DNA of 22,410 bases from Firmicutes bacterium UBA1065 (GCA_002316225.1 DCDC01000070.1:1-22410), one strand, 5' to 3'. Positions 1 through 7,148 are shown, numbered from the stretch's first letter. Notes: generated by a model not told the origin, from the sequence alone. A program made the numbers and translations.

Positions 1-25
1 GTTGCAGGTCCTTGGTTTCTTTTTA

Positions 26-54
26 TTGCACAAGGTTTAAAACTTGATTATAAT
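26..54 (+). promoter_or_regulatory. Sigma-A-type promoter for the uracil-DNA glycosylase gene
   Basis: TTGCAC (26-31) and a perfect TATAAT (49-54) are separated by 17 bp. The inferred start near 61 would give a leader of about 35 nt before the ATG at 96. The rest of bases 1-95 shows no recognisable gene end. This is a pattern match and has not been tested. Confidence 0.6.
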
Positions 55-95
55 ATATAGTTAAGAAAAAACTTTGAATTATTGGGGGTACCTGC

Positions 96-659
96 ATGTA
101 CACAATGGACGAGCTTAAAAAATATTGCCTTAAATGCAATAAATGCCGCTTAGCTGCGACAAGAACGAATGTAGTATTTGGTGAAGGCAATGAACATGCA
201 GATTTAATGTTTGTCGGAGAAGGTCCCGGATATTACGAGGATATTCAAGGCAGGCCCTTTGTCGGCAGGGCAGGCCAGCTTCTGGATAAGATGATTGAAG
301 CCATTCAACTTAAACGAAGTGATGTATATATAGCAAATATTGTAAAATGCAGGCCTCCGGAAAACAGGGACCCCTTGGACGATGAATGCGAAGCTTGCCT
401 GGATTATTTAAGGTGGCAGGTTAAATTAATCAATCCCAAAATTATTGTCTGCCTGGGATCTGTTTCTTCAAGGAAGCTCATATCTGAAGATTTTAAAATA
501 AGCAGGCAGAGAGGTCAGTTTGTAAAAAAGGGCAATTTTTACTTCATGCCCACCTATCACCCGTCTTACTTACTGAGAAATCAAGCCTCCAAGAAGGATG
601 CCTGGGAAGATTTCAAGAAAGTCAAAGATATGCTTAATAACATAATGCCGGGCGTCTAA
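96..659 (+). CDS. Uracil-DNA glycosylase, family 4 (4Fe-4S type)
   Basis: This base-excision repair enzyme removes uracil from DNA in the cytoplasm. The 187-aa length is usual for the family. Visible motifs are GEGPG (41-45) followed by ED and GRPFVG, which form the uracil pocket, and HPSYLLR with His154 near the C-terminus. Cys14, Cys17, Cys85 and Cys101 have the C-x2-C, then C-x15-C spacing expected for the iron-sulfur cluster ligands of family 4 enzymes. Cys11 and Cys98 are additional. The start ATG is preceded by a GGGGG tract and by a good promoter at 26-54. The gene stands alone on the plus strand and converges on the GDSL hydrolase, with the two stop codons overlapping. It could also be annotated as a phage SPO1 DNA polymerase-related protein, an old name for the same family. 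Confidence 0.93.
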   Translation: MYTMDELKKYCLKCNKCRLAATRTNVVFGEGNEHADLMFVGEGPGYYEDIQGRPFVGRAGQLLDKMIEAIQLKRSDVYIANIVKCRPPENRDPLDDECEACLDYLRWQVKLINPKIIVCLGSVSSRKLISEDFKISRQRGQFVKKGNFYFMPTYHPSYLLRNQASKKDAWEDFKKVKDMLNNIMPGV

Positions 660-1252
660 ATAAGGTTCCCGGCACCGATATTTTGGCAGAATATCTCTGC
701 CATTATTTCATTACCGCGCTCATTCATATGGAGACCATCTATATAGACATATTCTCCATTCCTTAATTTTTCAAGTTCCGTGTAATAGTCAACGTATGGT
801 ATATTAAAAGTTTTGCAGAATTCCTTAAGCCACTCTCGATATAAATCAAGTTCTTTTGCTACCGTACCGAATTCGGCAAATTGAGCCCAGTCTTGCCTTA
901 CATTTCTTTCATCTATATCAGGCGGTATGCCGATAATAGGTGAAATATGCTTAGCAGCAGCCTGGTGGGTCATTGCCATAATATTGGATTTAACCAACTC
1001 AAGACCTGCTCCCACCATGAAATCATTGCCGCCGCCCATTATATGGACTATATTGGCCTTTTGCAGGAATACCGAATTATGGAACCTGCTGAGCATCCCG
1101 CCTGAGGTGTCTCCGCATATCCCTTCGTTGATAACTTCAATGTGCAGTTTATATTCTTCCTGCAGCTTGTTTTCTGCCAGCTTGGTCCAAACCTTGGCCC
1201 TTCTCACTCCGAATCCATAGGTTAAGCTATCGCCAAGACATACTATTTTCAC
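656..1252 (-). CDS. SGNH/GDSL-family lipase or esterase
   Basis: This is a predicted serine hydrolase of the SGNH fold; the substrate cannot be read from the sequence. All four family blocks are present: GDS with the nucleophile Ser9, Gly44/Gly47 in the second block, GGGND with Asn76, and DGLH with Asp172 and His175. No signal peptide is visible, so a cytoplasmic location is likely. The start is GTG, chosen because AAGGAG lies 9 nt upstream. The gene begins 18 bp after the ketopantoate reductase stop, so the two are probably co-transcribed. Its TAG stop (656-658) overlaps the TAA stop of the convergent glycosylase gene (657-659), and no terminator lies between them. TesA-like thioesterase or protease activity is possible. 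Confidence 0.88.
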   Translation of the reverse strand: MKIVCLGDSLTYGFGVRRAKVWTKLAENKLQEEYKLHIEVINEGICGDTSGGMLSRFHNSVFLQKANIVHIMGGGNDFMVGAGLELVKSNIMAMTHQAAAKHISPIIGIPPDIDERNVRQDWAQFAEFGTVAKELDLYREWLKEFCKTFNIPYVDYYTELEKLRNGEYVYIDGLHMNERGNEIMAEIFCQNIGAGNLI

Positions 1253-1270
1253 TGTTTTGCACTCCTTTTT

Positions 1271-2185
1271 TTAGTACAATGCTTCCAATGATTTAATTAT
1301 ACAATAGAGGACATGGTTGACCGGTGTCGGGATATTCAGCTTTTTGCCATATTCAACAACCGTTCCTCCGAAATAATCAACTTCCGTCTTTCTTTTAGCC
1401 TCCACGTCCTGGAGCATGGATGTTTTGCTGTTGGGTGCGAAATGATCCATCAAGGCCACAAATTCATCAATATCTTCTTCTCTTAAATCGATGTTCATTG
1501 CCTTTGCAATCATCAACACTTCACGCATTGCTTCCTTGAACAGTATCAAGCTTGTTTCAATATTGGTAACCTTGCCATATGGAGCCCTTGTGACTGCCGT
1601 AACCTGGTTGAAGCCCACGTTGAGCATGAATTTTTTCCAATACATCCTTATCATATCGGGGAATACTATGCTCTTTATTCCTGCAGCGTCAAAGCAGTCC
1701 TTAACTGCCTGGACTTCTTGAGAAATCACCCTGTTGTCTGCTTCACCGAAATGAATTTCACCATCATCTGTGTTTACAACACCATTTTCGGTCCTCACGG
1801 CATCTATTCTCATTGCTAACCCGTAAAGGACTTTATTATGGGGATAAGCTGCCTGAATAATGTCCCTTGCCGTAACTCCGTTAAGTAATGTCAATAAAAC
1901 CGTGTTTTCTCCAACGAAACTTCTCACATCTTCGATTGCCTCTTCAAGCTGATAGTTTTTAACGGCAAATATTATTAAGTCATATTTTTCTTTATTATCA
2001 CTGTTTGAAGATATATTCGGATAAAATGTGTATCCGTTTATGGTGAAGCCGCTTTTCTTCAATTTTTCTTTTCTTGATTCATCCGAAATTACGCTAAAAT
2101 TCGGACCAAATTTGTCATGGAGCAGCCTTCCGTACACAGTACCTACCGCTCCCATTCCAATTATTGCAATTTTGTTTACTTTCAT
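1271..2185 (-). CDS. panE: 2-dehydropantoate 2-reductase (ketopantoate reductase)
   Basis: The predicted reaction is NADPH-dependent reduction of ketopantoate to pantoate in pantothenate and CoA synthesis. An N-terminal Rossmann motif GMGAVGTVYG follows the first strand. LLNGV lies in the nucleotide-binding half, and YWKKFMLNVGFNQ (around Lys184/185) matches the catalytic-lysine region of the ApbA/PanE C-terminal domain. Length is 304 aa, usual for the family. I chose the ATG at 2185 because AGGTGG sits 5 nt upstream; an in-frame GTG at 2194 would overlap that ribosome binding site. No panB, panC or panD is nearby, so the PanE assignment rests on family alone. Several PanE paralogues reduce other 2-oxo acids, so the substrate is uncertain. 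Confidence 0.85.
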   Translation of the reverse strand: MKVNKIAIIGMGAVGTVYGRLLHDKFGPNFSVISDESRKEKLKKSGFTINGYTFYPNISSNSDNKEKYDLIIFAVKNYQLEEAIEDVRSFVGENTVLLTLLNGVTARDIIQAAYPHNKVLYGLAMRIDAVRTENGVVNTDDGEIHFGEADNRVISQEVQAVKDCFDAAGIKSIVFPDMIRMYWKKFMLNVGFNQVTAVTRAPYGKVTNIETSLILFKEAMREVLMIAKAMNIDLREEDIDEFVALMDHFAPNSKTSMLQDVEAKRKTEVDYFGGTVVEYGKKLNIPTPVNHVLYCIIKSLEALY

Positions 2186-2224
2186 GTACACCACCTGTTG
2201 TTATTATTTTATTTTAGTTAATTG

Positions 2225-2253
2225 ATTATAAAGGAATTACCCATTGAATACAA
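2225..2253 (-). promoter_or_regulatory. Possible promoter for the ketopantoate reductase gene
   Basis: On the minus strand, TTGTAT (2253-2248) and TATAAT (2230-2225) are 17 bp apart, about 40 bp upstream of the ATG. The elements overlap the hairpin at 2230-2264, so transcription start and upstream termination may share this DNA. Confidence 0.45.
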
Positions 2254-2264
2254 TGTAATTCTTT
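2230..2264 (-). terminator. Hairpin after the DMT transporter gene
   Basis: On the minus strand, AAAGAATTAC pairs with GTAATTCCTTT with one bulge, and an inner ATTG/CAAT stem closes a TATT loop. The tail is a short, imperfect T tract (CTTTATAATC), so termination is likely to be partial. Confidence 0.45.
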
Positions 2265-2284
2265 ATATAAAAAATATTTTATTT

Positions 2285-3190
2285 TTATAAGAATAGCAAG
2301 AGTACTCCCGCTATAGAAATAAATGCTCCAAGTATTTCTTTGGGTAGAACTTTTTCTTTGAAAAGAACAATTGAAGCAGGGATTATAAGTATTGGAGATA
2401 TGGACGAAATGGAAGACACAATGCCCGCTTCCGTGAATTGCAGTGCCACCAGGGACAGGACAACTCCCAAATAGGGACCTGTAACGGAGCCCAGGAATAA
2501 TTCCCACAGTGCTCTTTTATTCTTTAAAGCATCCCTAATCTCCTGCCATTTATGTCTATAAATTATTATTATTGTGTAGCCGATGGCAGCAGCGATAATC
2601 CTTATTTGGACCGCTGCCAATGGGTTATATGACCCCATCCCTATCTTGCTTAATATCAGGCCCGAAGCCTGTCCAACTGCACCCAGGCAGGCAAATATTA
2701 TACCTTTCACCGGGCGATTGAATTGAACTTTCTTTTCTTCTCCTCCCCTGCTGAGTATAACAAGGCTTATACCAAGTATGTTCAGTCCCATACCGACTAA
2801 GGATAAGAGGGATAATTTTTCATTCAATATTAAGAATCCTAACAAGGCTGTCAAGGGAGGTGCCACCGACATTATAAGCATGGATATTCTTGAGCCAATC
2901 TGAACAAAGGCTTCAAACAGGAATAAGTCCCCCAGCACAAAGCCAAACAAGCCTGACAATAAGAGCCATATCCAGTTATTGGCCGTTGCATCGGTTGGGA
3001 ATATGAGTCCTCTGGAAAAAAATGCGTTGATGCTGAGTAAGATAAATGCAATGAACAACCTTAAGTAACTTACGGATAAGGAGCCTATTTTCTTTCCTGC
3101 TGCTTCAAAGGTAATTGAATTCACCGTAAAGCATATGGCTGTACCTAAGGCAGCCATTTCACCCGCATGGGTACTTATGAATTCAGTCAT
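2285..3190 (-). CDS. EamA/DMT-superfamily transporter
   Basis: This is a predicted integral membrane permease with about ten transmembrane helices in two homologous EamA halves, the usual architecture of the drug/metabolite transporter superfamily. Length from the chosen start is 301 aa. Hydrophobic segments run almost end to end, with a short charged linker around SRGGEEKK between the halves. The second half contains SLVALQFTEAGIVSSISSISP, typical of EamA repeats. I prefer the ATG at 3190 because AGGA lies about 7 nt upstream; the in-frame ATG at 3196 would leave only one base. The substrate is unknown. The gene lies between a repeat-filled gap and the ketopantoate reductase gene, and no functional link is evident. 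Confidence 0.85.
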   Translation of the reverse strand: MTEFISTHAGEMAALGTAICFTVNSITFEAAGKKIGSLSVSYLRLFIAFILLSINAFFSRGLIFPTDATANNWIWLLLSGLFGFVLGDLFLFEAFVQIGSRISMLIMSVAPPLTALLGFLILNEKLSLLSLVGMGLNILGISLVILSRGGEEKKVQFNRPVKGIIFACLGAVGQASGLILSKIGMGSYNPLAAVQIRIIAAAIGYTIIIIYRHKWQEIRDALKNKRALWELFLGSVTGPYLGVVLSLVALQFTEAGIVSSISSISPILIIPASIVLFKEKVLPKEILGAFISIAGVLLLFL

Positions 3191-3239
3191 AGTCATTTCC
3201 TGCTTTCATGATAGTTTAATGTCCGAAGTGGACGGCTCT

Positions 3240-3302
3240 TGTCATCCTGAGCGTATGCGAAGGATCCATGAGATTCTTCGGACTAAAGCCCTCAGAATGT
3301 CA
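3240..3302. repeat. Palindromic intergenic repeat, full copy 1
   Basis: The left half carries GTCATCCTGAG with hairpin GC-GTAT-GC. The right half ends CTCAGAATGTCA, so one terminal base differs from the family ends. It lies between the isomerase-like gene stop and the transporter start. Confidence 0.85.
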
Positions 3303-3309
3303 CACTACC

Positions 3310-3340
3310 TGTCATCCTGAGCGTATGCGAAGGATCTCAT
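3310..3340. repeat. Palindromic repeat, left half only
   Basis: This matches the left half of the copy at 3240 through GGATCTCAT and lies five bases before the isomerase-like gene stop codon (3346-3348). No matching right half follows. Confidence 0.8.
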
Positions 3341-3345
3341 CGCTG

Positions 3346-4119
3346 TTATGATAATCTGTTAATTGATTTTACCAGGGCTTCTTTAGTTTTTACTTCTATA
3401 AGCACCCTGATATTTTTTAATTGGGCAAATCCCAGTAATTTATTAATATCCAGCTCGCCGTCAAAAAGGGCCTGGTGATCATTGTTTCCTTTGGCATCGT
3501 GGAGGTGCATGTGAGCGATGTGGTCTTGCTTCTTCATCAAGTATTCTTGATCTTTAAACCCGCTAACCGCATCATGGCCCGTATCCCAGGTAAGTTTGAT
3601 ATTAGGATAGGTTAGAGCTTTATCAAGGGTATCCTGTATGTAGTGTTTCCCGAAGTTGCTGCTGTTCTCAATCGCCAGTATTATGTTATTTTCCTGAGCT
3701 TTCTTTGATAAAATTTTTATTGAATCTGCAAAGTTCTTTGTAAACTCTTCCGAATACTGATCGTAAATATAAATTTTCCTGTCAGGCATGGTCATTTTTG
3801 CCCCTTCCTGGATGTGGAGGTTAAGAAGGTCCACCCCGGCCTCCTTTGCCCAGTCAAGAGTGTCGGAAAACAACTGAACATATCCCCTTCTCACACTTTC
3901 GTAAAAGGAGCCTAAGTCTGCCTCATCGGGCATGTGCATTGTAAACTTTATATTGGTCTCTTTTGTAATTCTTTTAAGCTCAAGCGGAGGCAAATTCTGT
4001 ATAAAGTTATATGGTAAATTCATATTTAATTCAATGAAGTTCAGGTTTAACTTCAAACATAATTCGACCAATTGGTTAATTGATGCGAATTCTACCAATG
4101 CCGGCATTCCTAATAACAT
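3346..4119 (-). CDS. Sugar-phosphate isomerase/epimerase family protein (TIM barrel)
   Basis: The 257-aa product looks like a xylose isomerase-like TIM barrel (AP endonuclease family 2 fold). Supporting segments are HMPDEADLGS, LLNLHIQEG, ILAIENSSNFGKHY, LTWDTGHDAV and HIAHMHLHDAKGNNDHQ, which carry the His, Glu and Asp residues that bind a divalent metal in this fold. I chose the ATG at 4119, which has AAAGGAG 8 nt upstream; the longer frame needs a TTG at 4149 with no ribosome binding site. The substrate is unknown; members act on sugars, inosose or abasic DNA. The gene is flanked on both sides by copies of the intergenic repeat. Confidence 0.8.
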   Translation of the reverse strand: MLLGMPALVEFASINQLVELCLKLNLNFIELNMNLPYNFIQNLPPLELKRITKETNIKFTMHMPDEADLGSFYESVRRGYVQLFSDTLDWAKEAGVDLLNLHIQEGAKMTMPDRKIYIYDQYSEEFTKNFADSIKILSKKAQENNIILAIENSSNFGKHYIQDTLDKALTYPNIKLTWDTGHDAVSGFKDQEYLMKKQDHIAHMHLHDAKGNNDHQALFDGELDINKLLGFAQLKNIRVLIEVKTKEALVKSINRLS

Positions 4120-4202
4120 GGTATAAGCTCCTTTTAAATATAATGTCAAAAGGGAACGTCCAAAGTGAATGGTTCGCGCTGGACATTATTAACATTGCTT
4201 CG

Positions 4203-4265
4203 TGTCATCCTGAGCTATAGCGAAAGATCCATAGGATTCTTCGGGCTAAAGTCCTCAGAATGACA
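4203..4265. repeat. Palindromic intergenic repeat, full copy 2
   Basis: Ends are TGTCATCCTGAG and CTCAGAATGACA; the left hairpin is GCTATAGC and the centre is degraded to ATCCATAGGAT. It ends one base from the stop codon of the RsuA-like gene (4267-4269). Confidence 0.88.
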
Positions 4266-4266
4266 A

Positions 4267-4989
4267 CTAAGTTGTTTTTTTCAACAATTCAACTTCATCC
4301 TCCGTCAAATGCCTGTACTGCCCTGTTTTAAGGGATTCGTCAAGCTTTAAGGGACCCATGGATATTCTTTTTAAGTAGGTTACTTCATTGTTCAGGGCTT
4401 CAAACATCCTTTTAACCTGGTGGAATTTCCCTTCTTTTATTGTTACAAGGCATGTTGAAGGGTAGCCGGATTCTATGATTTCAAGCTTTGCCGAAAGTGT
4501 CTTGTAATTATCCTCTTTAAGAACTACTCCATCTTCAAAGGCTTTAATATCAGCATCAGTTACTTCCTCCGCAACTTCCACATAATAAGTCTTATCCACA
4601 TGTTTTCTGGGAGACAACAAATCATGAGCCAGCTTACCGTCATTTGTTATGAGGAGGAGGCCTTCAGAATCCTTGTCGAGCCTGCCCACGGGAAAGGGCT
4701 TATAAAACTTCTCTTCATCTTGTAATAAATCTATTACGGTTTTGTCATAGTTATCTTCCGTTGCGGAAACTACTCCGCTAGGTTTGTTCATCATCAAATA
4801 AATAAAGGGGGTATATTTGACTATTTCACCATTATATTTAACAGTATCCGCATTGGTGTCAATGATCCTTGAGCTGTCTTTTTCGATTGCCCCGTTGACT
4901 TCAATAAACCCTTTTCTTGCATCGGTCTTTATTTGTTTTCTGGACCCGAAGCCGCTGTTGGAAAGCATCTTATCTATTCGAATTTTCAT
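4267..4989 (-). CDS. RsuA/RluB-family rRNA pseudouridine synthase
   Basis: This enzyme converts a uridine in rRNA to pseudouridine. An N-terminal S4 RNA-binding domain (about 1-60, with SNSGFGSRKQIKTDARKG) is followed by the catalytic domain. MMNKPSGVVSATED (66-79) and GRLDKDSEGLLL with catalytic Asp105 are signatures of the RsuA/RluB/RluE/RluF group, and GKFHQVKRMFEA is the conserved C-terminal motif. The SATED segment and 240-aa length favour RsuA, which modifies 16S rRNA, but the position modified cannot be proved here. GAGAGGG lies just upstream of the ATG. A near-consensus promoter sits about 155 bp upstream, leaving a long leader that contains a 44-codon ORF overlapping this start by 20 bp. 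Confidence 0.9.
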   Translation of the reverse strand: MKIRIDKMLSNSGFGSRKQIKTDARKGFIEVNGAIEKDSSRIIDTNADTVKYNGEIVKYTPFIYLMMNKPSGVVSATEDNYDKTVIDLLQDEEKFYKPFPVGRLDKDSEGLLLITNDGKLAHDLLSPRKHVDKTYYVEVAEEVTDADIKAFEDGVVLKEDNYKTLSAKLEIIESGYPSTCLVTIKEGKFHQVKRMFEALNNEVTYLKRISMGPLKLDESLKTGQYRHLTEDEVELLKKTT

Positions 4990-5104
4990 ATGCCCTCTCT
5001 TCGAAAGAAGGACATGCCCCTAAATATGAATAGTCTATGGGAAAGACATTTAGAGGAATGCCCCATATTTTACAATTTTGGTCTTTGCCCGCCTGATTGT
5101 GCAT
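4970..5104 (-). CDS. Possible 44-aa leader or small ORF overlapping the RsuA-like gene
   Basis: An ATG at 5104 opens a 44-codon frame that ends with TAA at 4970-4972, overlapping the RsuA-like gene by 20 bp in a different frame. The product begins MHNQAGKDQNCKIWGIPLN, has cysteines at 11 and 31, aromatic residues around 21-27 and an acidic/polar end. I do not recognise it. It lies wholly inside the leader downstream of the promoter at 5140-5167. Against it, there is no clear Shine-Dalgarno sequence before its ATG. The ribosome binding site of the RsuA-like gene lies inside this frame, so translational coupling is conceivable. It may be only an open stretch in an untranslated leader. Confidence 0.35.
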   Translation of the reverse strand: MHNQAGKDQNCKIWGIPLNVFPIDYSYLGACPSFEERAYENSNR

Positions 5105-5139
5105 TGGTATGAAGCAAGCTGATTTTCCGATTTTTACTT

Positions 5140-5167
5140 ATTATATCATTAAGGCGCCATGTGTCAA
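5140..5167 (-). promoter_or_regulatory. Consensus sigma-A promoter upstream of the RsuA-like gene
   Basis: On the minus strand, perfect TTGACA (5167-5162) and perfect TATAAT (5145-5140) are 16 bp apart. Expected transcription start is near 5133, giving a leader of about 145 nt. Inside the leader, CCTCTAAATG can pair with CATATTTAGGGG, and a TATGGG/CCCATA pairing is an alternative, so the leader may be structured. Confidence 0.7.
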
Positions 5168-5186
5168 TGAGGAAAATCCGGACATA

Positions 5187-5212
5187 AATAAAAAAGGGAT
5201 TTAACCCTTTTA
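5187..5212 (-). terminator. Intrinsic terminator after murA
   Basis: On the minus strand, AAAAGGG pairs with CCCTTTT around a 6-base loop and runs into a T-rich tail (TTTTTATTTATG). It starts about 25 bp beyond the murA stop and insulates the promoter of the RsuA-like gene. Confidence 0.75.
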
Positions 5213-5237
5213 TATTTAATAGTATAATTTAAAACCC

Positions 5238-6491
5238 TTATTCCTCGTAGCTTATGTCTGCTCCCAGGCTTCTCAGTTTTTCGATAATTTTGGAATATCC
5301 TCTCTTAATATGATAGACTTCGGTTATTTCTGTTTCTCCGTCGGCTATCAAGCCTGCTATGATAAGGGCTGCTCCGGCCCTTAAGTCAGTGGCTTTTACC
5401 TTGGCGCCGGTCAGATGGCTCCTGCCTTTCAATATGGCAGTGCTTCCTTCTATCTTGACATCCAGTCCCATTTTTGCCATTTCATTTGCATGCATAAAAC
5501 GGTTTTCAAAAATGGTTTCGTTAATTATGCTTGTTCCTTCTGCCTTGGATAATAAGGCCATGAATTGGGCCTGCATGTCTGTCGGGAAACCGGGATAAGG
5601 AAGGGTTTTTATGTCCAGGGCTTTAATTGTATCTCCTGCCTTGACCCTTATTTTATCGTCATATTCATCAACGATTACTCCTGCTTCCCTTAACTTTGCA
5701 ATAACCGGCTGCAAGTGGCTGGGCACAACATTTTCAATCATAACATCACCGCAGGTTGCTGCTGCAACCACCATATATGTACCTGCTTCTATCCTGTCCG
5801 GAATTACGGTGTGCTCCGTTTTATGAAGCTCTTCAACACCCCTTATTCGGATTGTCTTGGTACCTGCCCCTATTATATTGCCTCCCATGGAGTTTATAAA
5901 GTTTGCCAAATCAACAATTTCCGGCTCTTCTGCCGCATTTTCTATGATTGTTTCTCCTTCAGCCAAGGTTGCCGCCATAAGCAGGTTCTCAGTGGCTCCC
6001 ACGCTGGGAAAGTCAAGATATATGTTTGTTCCAATAAGTTTTTCCGTTATGGCATGCACGTAGCCGCTTTCGGACTTTACATCCGACCCTAAAGATTTAA
6101 AGCCTTTTAAGTGCAAATCAATAGGTCTTGCACCTATAGCACACCCACCGGGCATATATACTTTCGCCATATGGCACCTTGTCAACAATGGACCCATCAC
6201 CAGGAAGGATGCCCTCATCTTGCTTATCAGGTCATAGGGAGCTTCACAGTTTTTAATGTTTTCAGTATTTACCTTCAGTGAACCGTTCCCTGTTCTTTCA
6301 ATCTTTGCTCCCAATTCCTCCAGGAGCCTGCACATTATCTTGACATCCTGCAAATCAGGAATGTCGTGAATAATGCATTCTTCTTTACACAACAAAGTTG
6401 CAGCCAATATGGGCAAAATAGAGTTTTTTGAGCCGTCAACCCTTATCCTTCCCTTAAGTCCGGTGCTCTTTTTTACTATGATTCTTTCCAT
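5238..6491 (-). CDS. murA: UDP-N-acetylglucosamine 1-carboxyvinyltransferase
   Basis: MurA transfers enolpyruvate from phosphoenolpyruvate to UDP-GlcNAc, the first committed step of peptidoglycan precursor synthesis, in the cytoplasm. The 417-aa length is normal. VDGSKNSILPILAATLL holds the conserved Lys22-Asn23 pair. The active-site loop GGCAIGARPIDLHLKG contains Cys117, the residue attacked by fosfomycin in this family, so the enzyme is expected to be of the sensitive type. YPGFPTDMQAQ carries the catalytic aspartate, and RAGAALIIAGLIADGE is the usual C-terminal block. AAGGAG lies 4 nt before the ATG. Many Firmicutes carry two paralogues, murA (murAA) and murZ (murAB); which one this is cannot be decided. 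It has its own promoter region and terminator. Confidence 0.95.
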   Translation of the reverse strand: MERIIVKKSTGLKGRIRVDGSKNSILPILAATLLCKEECIIHDIPDLQDVKIMCRLLEELGAKIERTGNGSLKVNTENIKNCEAPYDLISKMRASFLVMGPLLTRCHMAKVYMPGGCAIGARPIDLHLKGFKSLGSDVKSESGYVHAITEKLIGTNIYLDFPSVGATENLLMAATLAEGETIIENAAEEPEIVDLANFINSMGGNIIGAGTKTIRIRGVEELHKTEHTVIPDRIEAGTYMVVAAATCGDVMIENVVPSHLQPVIAKLREAGVIVDEYDDKIRVKAGDTIKALDIKTLPYPGFPTDMQAQFMALLSKAEGTSIINETIFENRFMHANEMAKMGLDVKIEGSTAILKGRSHLTGAKVKATDLRAGAALIIAGLIADGETEITEVYHIKRGYSKIIEKLRSLGADISYEE

Positions 6492-6513
6492 GATTCTCCT
6501 TATATGTTAATGA

Positions 6514-6535
6514 GGGGAATACACTTTTGTACCCC
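6514..6535. other. Hairpin in the murA leader
   Basis: GGGG, two bulged bases and TACA pair with TGTA and CCCC around a CTTT loop, 23-44 bp upstream of the murA ATG and close to its ribosome binding site. A role in translation or mRNA stability is possible but not shown. Confidence 0.4.
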
Positions 6536-6611
6536 GATCGTGTAGAAATTCACCTCAAAAGATTGTCTTTCTAATATGTATTTTTTATAGTTCTGCTTTC
6601 TAACTCAATAC

Positions 6612-6640
6612 ATAATAACATTATTCGACAATTATTGCAA
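6612..6640 (-). promoter_or_regulatory. Possible murA promoter
   Basis: On the minus strand, TTGCAA (6640-6635) and TATTAT (6617-6612) are 17 bp apart. The leader would be about 115 nt and would include the hairpin at 6514-6535. The match is moderate in an AT-rich stretch. Confidence 0.4.
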
Positions 6641-6719
6641 TTGTAAATTTTTCATGTTTATTTTTGCCTCTTAATAATTTATTCGTATGCTGCATAGTAT
6701 ATTTTAGGCATAGTGGAGT

Positions 6720-6741
6720 TCAAAATTACAATTAATGTGTG
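6720..6741. repeat. Direct copy of the palindrome arm upstream of murA
   Basis: This 22-bp segment (TCAAAATTACAATTAATGTG plus TG) matches 6781-6802 with one mismatch, 61 bp apart, and its inverse lies at 6831-6852. Both direct copies are followed at a short distance by an A-run ending in GC. Confidence 0.7.
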
Positions 6742-6778
6742 GATTTATTGGAAAAAAAGCAATTCATAGGAAAAATAT

Positions 6779-6853
6779 GCTCAAAATTTCAATTAATGTG
6801 TGAAAAAAGCTGTTAAATAGAAAATATTTAACACATTAATTAAAATTTTGAGC
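6779..6853 (-). repeat. Large nested inverted repeat, with a terminator-like inner hairpin on the minus strand
   Basis: Outer arms 6779-6801 and 6831-6853 are 23 bp with a single mismatch (GCTCAAAATT at the outer edge, TTAATGTGT at the inner edge). A second pairing, TGTTAAATA (6811-6819) with TATTTAACA (6825-6833), uses part of the right arm. Read on the minus strand, this inner hairpin is followed directly by GCTTTTTTC, which looks like an intrinsic terminator for transcripts coming from the sensor kinase gene. Outer and inner pairings are mutually exclusive at 6831-6833. Confidence 0.7.
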
Positions 6854-6863
6854 AATATACATA

Positions 6864-6936
6864 AAAAAAGAAACCGTGTATGACTAAAAGAAGGGGGACG
6901 TTATATTTATTAAATGTTACACACGATTTCTTTTTT
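6864..6936. repeat. Second inverted repeat with T-rich ends
   Basis: AAAAAAGAAACCGTGT (6864-6879) and ACACGATTTCTTTTTT (6921-6936) are inverted copies with one mismatch around a 41-base centre. Each strand shows a stem followed by a T tract, so it may act as a bidirectional terminator, or be the two ends of a very small mobile remnant. Confidence 0.6.
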
Positions 6937-7007
6937 CATATTATGTGTAAAAAGGATTTTTTTATACAAAAATTTTTTATTTTTCATTATGATGCAAATT
7001 GTAGATT

Positions 7008-7071
7008 TGTCATCCTGAGCGATAGCGAAGGATCTCATGAGATTTTTCGGGCTAAAGCCCTCAGAATGACA
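7008..7071. repeat. Palindromic intergenic repeat, full copy 3 (tandem unit 1)
   Basis: A 64-bp copy with ends TGTCATCCTGAG and CTCAGAATGACA, left hairpin GC-GATA-GC, centre ATCTCATGAGAT and right hairpin GGGCT-AA-AGCCC. It is the first unit of a 77-bp-period tandem array that includes the flanking GTAGATT. Confidence 0.92.
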
Positions 7072-7084
7072 CAAGACACAGATT

Positions 7085-7148
7085 TGTCATCCTGAGCGAT
7101 AGCGAAGGATCTCATGGGATTCTTCGGGCTAAAGCCCTCAGAATGACA
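7085..7148. repeat. Palindromic intergenic repeat, full copy 4 (tandem unit 2)
   Basis: This is nearly identical to the copy at 7008, exactly 77 bp downstream, with the linker repeated too. The central ATCTCATGGGAT differs by one base. Confidence 0.92.

Noticed and set aside
2226..2507. 93-aa ORF on the same strand as the transporter
   Set aside because: It is out of frame within the transporter's 3-prime part, with no start signal.
3135..3320. 61-aa plus-strand ORF containing CHPERMRRIHEILRTKALRM
   Set aside because: It is a translation of the intergenic repeat; the same peptide pattern recurs at 6880-7095, 13837-14022 and 18123-18305 with no start signals.
4144..4196. Possible mobile-element remnant before the isomerase-like gene (AAAAGGGAACGTCCAAAG)
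   Set aside because: An imperfect AACGTCCA/TGGACATT stem is visible, but there is no second copy in the window and no target duplication.
5715..6092. 125-aa plus-strand ORF inside murA
   Set aside because: It is antisense to a clear murA gene, has no ribosome binding site and no recognisable domain.
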